Assembly (NCBI RefSeq): GCF_040409955.1
Contig: NZ_CP123384.1
Span: 310,001 to 374,000 of the forward strand
DNA from: Salipiger sp. H15
GTDB taxonomy: Bacteria > Pseudomonadota > Alphaproteobacteria > Rhodobacterales > Rhodobacteraceae
DNA length: 64,000 nucleotides
Direction: 5' to 3'
The notes under the pieces are model-generated. The model did not search any database, was not told where the DNA came from, and was given only the letters and a program-made list of their open reading frames with translations. Numbering within the stretch: the stretch's first letter is position 1; each line of letters starts with the position of its first letter. A program made the position numbers and the translations under genes. Positions 1-8,364 of this stretch are shown piece after piece.

Positions 1-208
1 TGCGCGCCAGCTCGGCGGTGCGGGTCGAGGTCGGGACCGCGCGGATCTTCAGCCCCTCGTCGCGCACGCGGCGGCCGAGGTATTTCACCAGCCAGGCGGC
101 CGTCGATCCGGTGCCGAGACCGACGCGCATGCCGTCCTCGACGAAATCGGCGGCGCGGCGCGAGGCCACGAATTTTGCAATGTCGGTCGGCGAAAGCTCT
201 GCGGTCAT
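1..208 (-). CDS. rpiA: Ribose-5-phosphate isomerase A, N-terminal part (cut by window start)
   Basis: The reading frame starts with ATG at 208 on the minus strand and runs off the window at position 1, giving about 69 residues. It contains the RpiA N-terminal signature [15 protein letters not shown], the phosphate-binding GTGST loop of this family, followed by [15 protein letters not shown]. RpiA interconverts ribose-5-phosphate and ribulose-5-phosphate in the cytosolic non-oxidative pentose phosphate pathway. It is divergent from the serine dehydratase gene, with 184 bp between the two starts. The assignment rests on the N-terminal motif only, because the catalytic residues lie outside the window. 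Confidence 0.9.
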   Translation of the reverse strand, partial: MTAELSPTDIAKFVASRRAADFVEDGMRVGLGTGSTAAWLVKYLGRRVRDEGLKIRAVPTSTRTAELAR

Positions 209-392
209 CGCTGCGATTCCTCTGTTTCCGGATGTCGCGGCGCTTATAGGATGATCGCGCCGCGCAGCGATAGGCCAAACTCGATGACTCCCGCAGCGTT
301 TTCCTTCGCCGAAATGCCGCAAATCTCCATGTGATCCGGCGCCGCCCCGGGCTAGGGTCCGCCGCAACCGCAGAGCAGAGTCGAGGTCCCCG

Positions 393-1766
393 ATGTTTCT
401 TTCCGTGTTCGAGATGTTCAAGGTCGGCATCGGCCCGTCGTCGTCGCACACCATGGGGCCGATGGTCGCCGCCGCGCGCTTCCTCGACCGGCTGCGCGCC
501 GCGCCCTTCGCCGCCTCGGGGCTGCGCGCCTCGCTGCACGGCTCGCTCGCCTTCACCGGCGTCGGCCATGCCACCGACCGCGCCACCATCCTCGGCCTCG
601 CCGGCTTCGCGCCCGAAAGCTACGACGCCGAGGCCGCCGAGGCGGCGCTGGCCGCGATCGCCGAGACCGGCATGGTTCACCCCGAGGGGCTGGCCCCGCT
701 GAAGTTCGACCCCAGGACCGACCTGCGCTTCGACTACGACCGCGCCCTGCCCGGCCACGCCAACGGCATGATCCTGATGGCCACCGACGCGCAGGGCGAC
801 GTGATCCTGCAGGAGACCTACTACTCGGTCGGCGGCGGCTTCGTGCTGACCGAGGCCGAGCTCAGCTCGGGCGAGGACAAGGACCACGGGCCCGCCGTGC
901 CCTTCCCCTTCCGCAGCGCCGCCGAGATGCTGGAGATGGCCGCCACGTCGGGCCTCTCGATCGCCGAGATGAAGCGCCGCAACGAGCTCTCGCGCCGCCC
1001 CGCCGCCGAGCTTGACGCCGGGCTCCTGCGGATCTCCGAGGTGATGATGAATTGCCTCGACCGCGGCCTCGAAGGCGGCGGCATCCTTCCCGGCGGGCTG
1101 AACGTCAAGCGCCGCGCCGGCAACATCCACGCGCAGCTCATTGCCGAGCGCGGCCGCAACCTCACCGCGCCGCACGTGATCAACGACTGGATGAGCTGCT
1201 ACGCCATGGCGGTGAACGAGGAGAACGCCGCCGGCGGGCAGGTGGTCACCGCCCCCACCAACGGCGCGGCGGGCGTGGTGCCCGCGGTGCTGCGCTACTG
1301 GCTCGACTTCGTGCCCGGCGCGACCCCCTCGCGCATCCCCGAGTTCCTGCTCACCGCCGCCGCCATCGGCGGGCTGGTGAAGTACAACGCGTCGATCTCC
1401 GGCGCCGAGGCCGGCTGTCAGGCCGAGGTCGGCAGCGCCTCGGCCATGGCCGCCGCAGGGCTCTGCGCCGTGCTGGGCGGCACGCCCGCGCAGATCGAGA
1501 ACGCCGCCGAGATCGCGCTCGAGCACCATCTCGGCATGACCTGCGACCCGGTGAAGGGGCTCGTGCAGGTGCCCTGCATCGAGCGCAACGGGCTCGGCGC
1601 GATCAAGGCGGTCTCGGCCGCGTCGCTGTCGCTGCGCGGCGACGGCACGCACCTCGTCTCGCTCGACGCCTGCATCGAGACCATGCGCCAGACCGGCCGC
1701 GACATGGGCCACGAGTACAAGGAAACCTCGCTCGGCGGCCTCGCGGTCAACGTGCCGAACTGCTGA
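393..1766 (+). CDS. sdaA: L-serine ammonia-lyase, single-chain [4Fe-4S] type
   Basis: The 457-residue protein deaminates L-serine to pyruvate and ammonia in the cytosol. The N-terminal domain carries the SSSHT signature at residues 16-20. The C-terminal catalytic domain has three cysteines, C342 (GAEAGCQ), C384 (MTCDP) and C395 (VPCIER), spaced as the iron-sulfur ligands of the type 2 enzymes. The chain ends in NVPNC. In the characterised Legionella enzyme the terminal cysteine inserts into the active site and caps the cluster (tail in mouth), and C457 here would do the same. Length matches the single-chain family. A GAGG ribosome site lies 6-9 bases before the ATG. The gene stands alone, convergent with the acetyltransferase gene. 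Confidence 0.95.
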   Translation: MFLSVFEMFKVGIGPSSSHTMGPMVAAARFLDRLRAAPFAASGLRASLHGSLAFTGVGHATDRATILGLAGFAPESYDAEAAEAALAAIAETGMVHPEGLAPLKFDPRTDLRFDYDRALPGHANGMILMATDAQGDVILQETYYSVGGGFVLTEAELSSGEDKDHGPAVPFPFRSAAEMLEMAATSGLSIAEMKRRNELSRRPAAELDAGLLRISEVMMNCLDRGLEGGGILPGGLNVKRRAGNIHAQLIAERGRNLTAPHVINDWMSCYAMAVNEENAAGGQVVTAPTNGAAGVVPAVLRYWLDFVPGATPSRIPEFLLTAAAIGGLVKYNASISGAEAGCQAEVGSASAMAAAGLCAVLGGTPAQIENAAEIALEHHLGMTCDPVKGLVQVPCIERNGLGAIKAVSAASLSLRGDGTHLVSLDACIETMRQTGRDMGHEYKETSLGGLAVNVPNC

Positions 1767-1775
1767 GGCGGGGCG

Positions 1776-2303
1776 TCAGGCCGCCCGCGCGCCCAGCCGG
1801 TACATGAACAGCGTCGCGTCCCGCCGCGCCGTGCCTTCCGGGGCCAGCGCGTATTCGGGAATTTCTCCCGCGGGGAGGAAGCCGCAGGAAGCGTAGAGCC
1901 GCTGCGCCGCGTCGCCGGTGCGGGTGTCGAGCGTGATGAGATCCCGCCCCAGCCCCTCGGCGCGGGTCAGCAGCGCCTCGACCAGCGCCCGCGCCAGACC
2001 GCGGCGGCGGAACTCCGGGTGCACCAGCATCTTCGAGATCTCGGCCCTATGGGTCTGGTTCGGCATCCCCGCCAGCGCCAGCGAGACCGTGCCCACCATG
2101 CGCCCTCCCTCGAAGGCGCCGAAGAGGATGCGGCCGCCGCTCTCGATCTCGGGAACCAGCCCCTCCCAGAAGCGCAGCGCCTCGGCCTCGCCGAAGGGCA
2201 TGACGAAGCCCACGCTCGCCCCGTCCGCCACGCAGGCGGCGAGGATCTGCGCCAGATCCCGCAAGTGGTCGCGGATCCCGGATGCGGGAATCTCGCGGAT
2301 CAC
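1776..2303 (-). CDS. GNAT family N-acetyltransferase
   Basis: The 175-residue protein has a full GNAT fold signature: the acetyl-CoA binding segment MLVHPEFRRRGLARALV (R/Q-x-x-G-x-A type) near residues 90-108 and the typical C-terminal LYASCGF strand. The substrate cannot be read from the sequence. Its start overlaps the stop of the upstream XRE-cupin regulator by 4 bases (2300-2303), so the two are translationally coupled. This suggests the regulator controls the enzyme, for instance in modification of an amine or amino acid. It converges on the serine dehydratase gene with a 9-bp gap. Confidence 0.85.
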   Translation of the reverse strand: MIREIPASGIRDHLRDLAQILAACVADGASVGFVMPFGEAEALRFWEGLVPEIESGGRILFGAFEGGRMVGTVSLALAGMPNQTHRAEISKMLVHPEFRRRGLARALVEALLTRAEGLGRDLITLDTRTGDAAQRLYASCGFLPAGEIPEYALAPEGTARRDATLFMYRLGARAA

Positions 2304-2899
2304 GGCGTCACCAGCACCAGCACGTAAAGCGCCGGTTTCTTCTTGCTGAGCGCCGAGAACCGCGTCGGCCCCTCGAGCCGGTAGCGCAGCGTGTCGCCGG
2401 CGGAAAGGTCATGCGCCGTGCCCTCGACCTCGACCCGCAGCTTGCCCGACAGCAGGTGCAGGTGGTGCTCGAGCCCGGCCACCGGCGAGGCGTCATAGGC
2501 GATCTCGGCCCCCGGCTGCAGCGTGCATTGCAGCATCTCGGCGGCGAGCCCCGTGGCGGCGGGCGAGATCACCCGGCGGGTGAAGCCAGTGGCCTCGTCG
2601 GTCCATTCCGCCTGCCCGGCGGCGGGCACCAGCGCGGTGAACCCCTCCTCGACCATGGCCATCAGCCGCGACATGCTGAGCCCGTAGGCAAGGCAGAGCT
2701 TGCCCAGCACCTCGGCGGTGGGGCTGGTCTCGGCCTTCTCGAAGCGCGACAGCGCGGCGCGCGAGATGCCGCTGCGCTCGGCCAGCTGGTCGAGCGTCAG
2801 CCCGGCCTCGGCGCGCAGCGCGGCCAGCCGCCGGGCAAGCCGCGCCGAGAGGCTGGAGGGATCGTCGGCGGCGGGGACCGCGAGGGCAGGCTCGGACAT
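2300..2899 (-). CDS. XRE-family transcriptional regulator with C-terminal cupin sensor domain
   Basis: The 199-residue protein has an N-terminal helix-turn-helix at about residues 20-75 (motif LTLDQLAERSGISRAALSRF). A C-terminal cupin domain follows at about residues 120-195, containing GLEHHLHLLSGKLRVEVEG. Proteins of this architecture usually repress or activate catabolic or detoxification genes and bind a small ligand in the cupin barrel. A perfect inverted repeat lies 22 bases upstream of the start codon, suggesting autoregulation. The gene is coupled to the downstream acetyltransferase by a 4-base overlap. The ligand is unknown. Confidence 0.88.
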   Translation of the reverse strand: MSEPALAVPAADDPSSLSARLARRLAALRAEAGLTLDQLAERSGISRAALSRFEKAETSPTAEVLGKLCLAYGLSMSRLMAMVEEGFTALVPAAGQAEWTDEATGFTRRVISPAATGLAAEMLQCTLQPGAEIAYDASPVAGLEHHLHLLSGKLRVEVEGTAHDLSAGDTLRYRLEGPTRFSALSKKKPALYVLVLVTP

Positions 2900-2920
2900 G
2901 CGCGAACTCCGGGAATAGAA

Positions 2921-2934
2921 TCTCGATAACGAGA
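2921..2934. promoter_or_regulatory. Inverted-repeat operator candidate upstream of the XRE-cupin gene
   Basis: The sequence TCTCG-ATAA-CGAGA is a perfect 5-4-5 inverted repeat in an AT-rich patch. It ends 22 bases before the regulator's start codon at 2899. Its position over the presumed promoter fits autoregulation by the XRE-cupin protein. This is inferred from symmetry and position only. Confidence 0.5.
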
Positions 2935-2971
2935 AATATTCCCGAATTAGGCCGCAATGGCAAGCCGCGGC

Positions 2972-4216
2972 TCAGGCCTGCGCCTTCTCCCGCCCCGCCG
3001 AGAGCGATTTCACCGCAGACGAGGCGATCACCTCGCCCGAGCCCGCGAAACGGTCGTGGTACTGCTCGACCTTCGCAAGATCGTAGAGGTAGTTCACCAT
3101 CGTCCCGCCCGACTGGCGCTGGCCATTCTCGGACGTGTCCGCCCCCGCGTGCACCGCGTGGACCATGGCACCGTTGCCGAGGTGGAAGCGCGCCACCGGG
3201 TCGCGCGGCCGCCCGTCGGCGGTCTTGGCGGTCAGCAGGTAATGCGCCGCGAGCTGGGTCATCCGCTTCGCATCCGCCGGGTCATAGGCCACGCCCTGCT
3301 CCTCGAGCCAGCGCACCAGCCCGGGGATCGGCGAGAGCGTGACGAAGGTCTTCAGCCCCGGCAGCGCGCTCGAGAGATCCGCGACCACCTGCTTGATCAG
3401 CGAGTTGCCGAAGGAGATCCCCGCCAGCCCCGGCTGGCAGTTGGAGATCGAGTAGAACACCGCCGTGTCGGCGCTGGCCTCGCCCATCGGCGCCCGCTCC
3501 TCGCCGAGCAGCGCCTGGATCGAGCCCGGCACGCCGCGGGTCAGCGCCACCTCGACGAAGATCAGCGGCTCATCCGGCATCGCCGGGTGGAAGAAGGCAA
3601 AGCAGCGCCGGTCGGGCGGCGCGAGGCGGCGGCGCAGGTCGTCCCAGCTCTGGATCGCGTGCACCGCCTCGTAGGCGATGATCTTCTCGAGCACATGCGC
3701 CGGGCTCTCCCAGCTGATCGGGCGCAGCACGAGGAAACCGCGGTTGAACCAGCTCTTGAAGAGGTGGCGGAAATCCTCGTCCAGCGCCTCGAGCTCGGGC
3801 TCGCCCCGGCCCAGCCGCAGGAGGTCGGCGCGCATCCGCACCAGCCGCTCGGTCGCGCCGGGCACCATGTTGAGCCGGCGCAGGAGCTCGGCGCGCGGCG
3901 GCTCGGCGGCGGCCATGAAGGCGCGGTAGCTCTGCCCCGAGGGCGCGGCCTCGTAGGCCGCCAGCGCCGCGCGCACCGCCTCGGCGTCGACGTTGAGCGC
4001 GGCGAGGCCATGGAAGGCCTCGAGCTTCTCCTCGCCGGTCATGCCGTCGTAGCGCTGCAGCACGTGGCGGGCGAGCATGGCGGCGACGCTCTCGCTGCGC
4101 GCCTCGAGAAGTTCCCGCACCAGCGCCGGCAGCGGCCGCGGATCGCGCCGCAGCCGCGGCACCACGTCGGCGCGGCGGTCGAAGATGGTTCCGAGCAGAT
4201 CGGCCAAGAGACTCAT
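2972..4216 (-). CDS. Malonyl-CoA decarboxylase
   Basis: The 414-residue protein converts malonyl-CoA to acetyl-CoA and CO2. An N-terminal helical domain (about residues 1-130) is followed by the GNAT-like catalytic domain. Family landmarks are WESPAHVLEKIIAYEAVHAI, CFAFFHPAMPDEPLIFVEVAL (with the conserved His) and the YSISNCQPGLAGISFGN segment, with the SISN serine region of the active site. The start is supported by AAAGGAGGG upstream of the ATG. The classical malonate gene partners matB and matC are not adjacent, so the enzyme may serve malonyl-CoA recycling rather than a dedicated malonate operon. It is divergent from the nucleobase importer operon. Confidence 0.93.
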   Translation of the reverse strand: MSLLADLLGTIFDRRADVVPRLRRDPRPLPALVRELLEARSESVAAMLARHVLQRYDGMTGEEKLEAFHGLAALNVDAEAVRAALAAYEAAPSGQSYRAFMAAAEPPRAELLRRLNMVPGATERLVRMRADLLRLGRGEPELEALDEDFRHLFKSWFNRGFLVLRPISWESPAHVLEKIIAYEAVHAIQSWDDLRRRLAPPDRRCFAFFHPAMPDEPLIFVEVALTRGVPGSIQALLGEERAPMGEASADTAVFYSISNCQPGLAGISFGNSLIKQVVADLSSALPGLKTFVTLSPIPGLVRWLEEQGVAYDPADAKRMTQLAAHYLLTAKTADGRPRDPVARFHLGNGAMVHAVHAGADTSENGQRQSGGTMVNYLYDLAKVEQYHDRFAGSGEVIASSAVKSLSAGREKAQA

Positions 4217-4590
4217 GGGCCCTCCTTTCCGGCTCCCCCCTCTGCAAGCCTGCGCAGCGGGCCGCGCCGTGACAAGCCCGTTCGCGACGGTGCGCGGGCT
4301 TCCCCCATCTCTTCGAGACGTGCAGCCATCGCGCCCCGGACCGGCGCAAGGCCCCCGGACGCGCCCCGCAAGAAAAGATGAGCGCCCACGGCCGATTTCA
4401 GCCTAAACTTGCGCGCCGCGCCCGGGCCGCGCCCTCCTGCCCGTTCGCTAGGCACCTACCCGCGCCCTGCCCATGCTGCAGGCGAAATTTCCGCCGCCCG
4501 GCACGGCGCCAATTGCCTCGAATCAATGCGTTCCTTACCGAATGGTAAAAAATTCACACGGCACCCACAGGGATGGAAAAGGATAGACGG
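4217..4590. other. 374-bp divergent intergenic region without a gene
   Basis: This stretch separates malonyl-CoA decarboxylase (minus) from the importer operon (plus). I see no convincing coding frame. The proximal 280 bases are GC-rich. The last 90 bases become AT-richer and contain the inverted repeat at 4535-4548 and the ribosome site at 4577-4583. It presumably holds both divergent promoters, but I cannot place a convincing -35/-10 pair. Confidence 0.6.
4535..4548. promoter_or_regulatory. Operator-like inverted repeat before the nucleobase importer operon
   Basis: TTACC-GAAT-GGTAA is a perfect 5-4-5 inverted repeat, 42 bases upstream of the ATG at 4591, followed by an A-run. Its shape resembles sites of TetR- or GntR-type regulators, including the TGACC/GGTCA half-sites described for pyrimidine-responsive RutR, but the bases are not identical. 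The binding protein is unknown. Confidence 0.45.
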
Positions 4591-5616
4591 ATGGTTGTTA
4601 CGAAACAGGCCGGGCTGCTGACCCGGAGATCCATGCTGATGCGCAGCGGAGGTCTGGCCGCCCTCGCCGGCACCGGGCTCGCCGGCAGGCTCATGGCGCA
4701 GGAGCCGATCAGCGTGGCGGGCATCTACACCGTGCCGGTCGAGCAGCAATGGGTCAGCCGCATCCACGTCGCCGCCGAGGCGGCCAAGGCGGCGGGGCTG
4801 ATCTCCTACACCTATTCCGAGAACACCTCGAACACCGACTACCCGCGCGTCATGCGCGAATACGCCGAGAGCGGCGCCAAGCTCATCGTCGGCGAGATCT
4901 TCGGCGTCGAGCAGGAGGCCCGCGAGGTCGTGCTCGACTATCCCGAGACCGCCTTCCTGCTCGGCTCGTCCTTCCTGCCCGACGAGGCCTATCCGAACCT
5001 CGGCGTCTTCGACAACTACATCCAGGACGCCTCGTATCTCTCGGGCATCATCGCCGGCGCGATGAGCGAGAGCGGCAACATCGGCATGGTCGGCGGCTTC
5101 CCAATCCCCGAGGTGAACCGGCTCATGCATGCCTTCATGGCCGGCGTGAAGGAAAGCAAGCCCGAGGCCACCTTCCAGGTCAGCTTCATCGGCTCCTGGT
5201 TCGATCCGCCCAAGGCCAAGGAAACCGCCTTCGCGATGATCGAGAACGGCGCCGACCTGCTCTACGCCGAACGCTTCGGCGTCTCGGACGCGGCGCAGGA
5301 GAAGGGCGTCCTCGCGATCGGCAACGTCATCGACACCCAGGCCGACTACCCCGAGACCGTGGTCGCCTCGGCGCTCTGGGACTTCGGCCCGACGCTGGCG
5401 GCGGCGCTGGCCAAGGTGGCGGACGGCAGCTTCTCGGCCGAGAACTACGGCAGCTATTCCTTCATGAAGGAAGGCGGCTGCGCGCTCGCCCCGCTCGGCA
5501 CCTTCGAGGGCAAGATCCCGCAGGCGGCGCTCGATCTGGTGGCAGCGAAGGAAGCGGCGATCAAGGACGGCTCCTTCACCGTCGAGATCAACGACGAAGA
5601 GCCCAAGTCCTCGTGA
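4591..5616 (+). CDS. BMP-family substrate-binding protein of a nucleoside/nucleobase ABC importer
   Basis: The protein has 341 residues from the ATG at 4591, chosen because AAAAGGA sits 7 bases upstream. A further in-frame ATG at 4573 has no such site. The N-terminus has LTRRSMLMRSGG followed by a hydrophobic stretch and GRLMAQ, a signal peptide with a twin-arginine look. The rest is a Bmp/Med domain (ISVAGIYTVPVEQQWVSRIH, GSSFLPDEAYPNLGVFDNYI, AERFGVSDAAQEKGVLAIGN). This family binds nucleosides or related compounds in the periplasm. It is first in an operon with ATPase, two permeases and a CodA-like deaminase, which supports a nucleobase-type ligand. Confidence 0.9.
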   Translation: MVVTKQAGLLTRRSMLMRSGGLAALAGTGLAGRLMAQEPISVAGIYTVPVEQQWVSRIHVAAEAAKAAGLISYTYSENTSNTDYPRVMREYAESGAKLIVGEIFGVEQEAREVVLDYPETAFLLGSSFLPDEAYPNLGVFDNYIQDASYLSGIIAGAMSESGNIGMVGGFPIPEVNRLMHAFMAGVKESKPEATFQVSFIGSWFDPPKAKETAFAMIENGADLLYAERFGVSDAAQEKGVLAIGNVIDTQADYPETVVASALWDFGPTLAAALAKVADGSFSAENYGSYSFMKEGGCALAPLGTFEGKIPQAALDLVAAKEAAIKDGSFTVEINDEEPKSS

Positions 5617-5638
5617 GGACGCGGGTGAGGAACCGGCA

Positions 5639-7177
5639 ATGACCAAGACCAAGGAGGCGCAGGACATCGTCCTGCGCCTTTCCGGCATCACCAAGCGCTT
5701 CGGCGCGCTGACCGCCAACGACGCCATCAGCTTCGAGCTGGCGCGCGGCGAGGTCGTGGCGCTGCTGGGCGAGAACGGCGCCGGCAAGACCACGCTGATG
5801 AACATCCTCTTCGGCCATTACACCGCCGACGAGGGCACGGTCGAGGTCTTCGGCCAGCCGCTGCCCCCCGGCCTTCCGGGCGCGGCGCTGGCGGCGGGCG
5901 TCGGCATGGTGCACCAGCATTTCACCCTCGCCGACAACATGACCGTGCTCGAGAACATCCTGCTCGGCACCCGTCCCCTCTGGACCCCCGGCCTCGGCCG
6001 CGCGGCGGCCCGGCGGCGGGTGCAGCAGCTCTCGCGCGATTTCGGCCTCGCCGTGCATCCCGACGCCCGCGTCGCGACGCTCTCGGTGGGCGAACGGCAG
6101 CGGGTCGAGATCCTCAAGGCCCTCTACCGCGAGGCCCGCATCCTGATCCTCGACGAGCCCACCGCCGTGCTCACCCCGCAGGAAAGCGACGCGCTCTTCG
6201 AGACGCTGCGCCGCGCGGTGGCACAGGGGCTCTCGGTGATCTTCATTTCGCACAAGCTGCACGAGGTCATGGCGGTTTCCTCCCGCGTGCTGGTCCTCCG
6301 CCATGGCAGGCTCGTCGGCGAGGTCGCCACCGCCGACACCGACCGCCACCAACTCGCCGAGCTGATGGTCGGGGCCGAGATCACGCCCCCCGCCCCCGCC
6401 GAGGCCCGCCCCGGTGCCACCTTGCTGAGGCTGGACAAGGTCTCCACCCTCGCGCGCGGCAACCGCACCGGGCTGCGCTCGGTGGATCTCGAGCTGAGGG
6501 CCGGGCAGATCCTCGGCCTCGCCGGGGTCTCCGGCAATGGTCAGGGCGCGCTCGCCGACCTGCTGTCGGGGCTCGAGACGCCCAGCGCGGGCCGCATGGA
6601 GCTGGCCGGGAAGGCCGTCACCCGCTGGTCCCCCCGCGACGCGCTCGCCGCCCACATCGGCCGCATCCCCGAGGACCGCCACAGGACCGGCACCATCGCC
6701 GATTTCACCCTGACCGAGAACGCCGTGCTGGAGAGCTACGCGGAGGCCCCCGTGGCGAAAGCCGGATGGATGGACTGGTCCGCCGCCCGCCGCGCCGCCG
6801 AGGAGATCATCGCCACCTACGACGTGCGCTGCCCCGGCCCCGACACCCGCATCCGCCTGCTGTCGGGCGGCAACATGCAAAAGCTCATCCTCGGCCGGGT
6901 GCTCGGGGCACAACCGATGATCATCCTCGCCAACCAGCCCGTCCGCGGCCTCGACATCGGCGCGGTCACCTACGTGCAGGAGCGCCTCATCGCCGCCCGC
7001 GACGCCGGCGCCGCGGTGCTGCTGATCTCCGAGGACCTCGACGAGGTGCTGACCCTCTCGGACGTGGTGCGGGTGATCTGCGAGGGAAGGCTCTCGCCGG
7101 AATTCCCGCGCGGCAGCCGGACCCCTGCGGAACTCGGCCAGTGGATGGCCGGACAGGGCTTCGACGATGCCGCCTGA
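5639..7177 (+). CDS. ABC importer ATPase with two tandem nucleotide-binding domains (nucleoside type)
   Basis: The 512-residue cytoplasmic protein has two ABC domains. The first has an intact Walker A (GENGAGKTT, residues 44-52), signature LSVGERQR and Walker B ILILDEPTAVL. The second is degenerate at Walker A (GVSGNGQGA lacks the GK[ST]) and Walker B (ILANQPVRGLD), though it keeps the signature LSGGNMQK. This asymmetry is normal for importers of the BMP and ribose type, where only one site hydrolyses ATP efficiently. It starts 22 bp after the binding-protein gene and is followed after a 140-bp gap by the first permease. Confidence 0.93.
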   Translation: MTKTKEAQDIVLRLSGITKRFGALTANDAISFELARGEVVALLGENGAGKTTLMNILFGHYTADEGTVEVFGQPLPPGLPGAALAAGVGMVHQHFTLADNMTVLENILLGTRPLWTPGLGRAAARRRVQQLSRDFGLAVHPDARVATLSVGERQRVEILKALYREARILILDEPTAVLTPQESDALFETLRRAVAQGLSVIFISHKLHEVMAVSSRVLVLRHGRLVGEVATADTDRHQLAELMVGAEITPPAPAEARPGATLLRLDKVSTLARGNRTGLRSVDLELRAGQILGLAGVSGNGQGALADLLSGLETPSAGRMELAGKAVTRWSPRDALAAHIGRIPEDRHRTGTIADFTLTENAVLESYAEAPVAKAGWMDWSAARRAAEEIIATYDVRCPGPDTRIRLLSGGNMQKLILGRVLGAQPMIILANQPVRGLDIGAVTYVQERLIAARDAGAAVLLISEDLDEVLTLSDVVRVICEGRLSPEFPRGSRTPAELGQWMAGQGFDDAA

Positions 7178-7221
7178 AATCCTGTCTGAAACCCCGCCCC
7201 ACCCCCCGCGCTACCCCTGCG

Positions 7222-7249
7222 CTTCTTCTCTTTCCAAATACGCAGATCC
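7222..7249 (+). repeat. Copy 1 of a 28-bp dispersed intergenic repeat
   Basis: The element begins CTTCTTCTCTTTCC and continues AAATACGCAGATCC. It lies inside the 140-bp gap between the importer ATPase and first permease genes. It differs by one base from the reverse complement of the copy at 13015-13042 and by two from the copy at 13085-13112. Here it is single rather than paired, so it cannot form the hairpin that the other two can. Confidence 0.75.
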
Positions 7250-7317
7250 CGCCGCTGCCGCCCGCGCCCCCGCCCGGGCAGGGGCGCAAGACCCCAGAGC
7301 CCCCGCCAGAGCCTCCC

Positions 7318-8364
7318 ATGCGCCTTGATCCCATCACCGCCCCCTCGCCCGCCCGCAGGCTCGGCCTGCCCGCGCTGGCGCTCGGCGCCACGGTGCTTGT
7401 CGCCATGGGCCTCGCGCTGATCGCCGGGGCCGACCCGCTCGCCACGCTGGGCCTCATCGTCAAGGGCGCGGCGGGTTCGAAATTCGCCCTGCTCGAGACG
7501 CTGAACCGCGCGACGCCGCTGATCTTCACCGGGCTCGCCGTTTCGGTCGCCTTCCGAGCCCGGCTCTGGAACATCGGTGCCGAGGCGCAGCTCTACGCCG
7601 GGGCGCTGATCACCGTGGTGATCGGCACGCAGCTCGGCCTGCCGGGGCCCCTCGCCCTGCCGCTCATGGCGCTCGGCGCGGTGCTCGCGGGTGCGCTGGT
7701 GCTGCTCGGGCCGGTGCTGCTGAAAACCCGCCTCGGCGTCGATGAGGTGGTCACCACCTTGCTGCTCAACTTCATCATGGCGCTCTTCATCTCCTACCTG
7801 CTCGAGGGGCCGCTGAAGGACCCGATGGGCATGGGCTGGCCGAAATCCCCGGCCCTGCCGAAGGACGCGCGCCTGCCGCGGCTCATCGAGGGGCTGCGGC
7901 TGCACTGGGGCTTCGGCCTCGCGCTCATCTCGGCACTCGCGGTCTGGGTCATGCAGACCCGCACCACGCTCGGCTACGAGATCCGCGCCACCGGCCTCAA
8001 CGCCGAGGCGGCGCGCTTCGCCGGCATCCCGGTCGGCCGGGTGCTGGTGAAGACCGCGCTCATCTCCGGCGGGCTTGCCGCGCTGGCGGGCTTCTCGGAA
8101 GTGGCCGGCCTCAAGGGCAACCTCACCGCCGACCTCTCGCCCGGCTTCGGCTACACCGGCATCGTGGTCGCCATGCTGGCGCTCCTGCACCCGCTCGGCG
8201 TCGTTGTCTCGGCGCTCTTCGTCGCCGGGGTCTTCGTCGGCGCCGACAGCATGTCGCGCGCCGCGGGCGTGCCGACCTACATCGCCGACATCCTGCTGGC
8301 CACGGCGCTGCTCTTCATGGTGCTGGCGATCCTTCTCACGAAAGTCCGGGTGGTGCGCGGATGA
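7318..8364 (+). CDS. Nucleoside-type ABC importer permease 1
   Basis: The protein has 348 residues from the ATG at 7318. The same frame is open far upstream, but that part is antisense-like and overlaps the ATPase. The protein is strongly hydrophobic with around 8-10 predicted membrane segments. It contains the family segments TPLIFTGLAVSVAFRARLWNIGAEAQ and LGVDEVVTTLLLNFI. It belongs to the BPD_transp_2 permeases that pair with BMP binding proteins. Its stop overlaps the start of the second permease by 4 bases, so the pair should be made in equal amounts. Confidence 0.92.
   Translation: MRLDPITAPSPARRLGLPALALGATVLVAMGLALIAGADPLATLGLIVKGAAGSKFALLETLNRATPLIFTGLAVSVAFRARLWNIGAEAQLYAGALITVVIGTQLGLPGPLALPLMALGAVLAGALVLLGPVLLKTRLGVDEVVTTLLLNFIMALFISYLLEGPLKDPMGMGWPKSPALPKDARLPRLIEGLRLHWGFGLALISALAVWVMQTRTTLGYEIRATGLNAEAARFAGIPVGRVLVKTALISGGLAALAGFSEVAGLKGNLTADLSPGFGYTGIVVAMLALLHPLGVVVSALFVAGVFVGADSMSRAAGVPTYIADILLATALLFMVLAILLTKVRVVRG

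Noticed and set aside
18..254. A 78-codon plus-strand frame at the window start
   Set aside because: It lies opposite the RpiA N-terminus on the minus strand, which shows the real family signature.
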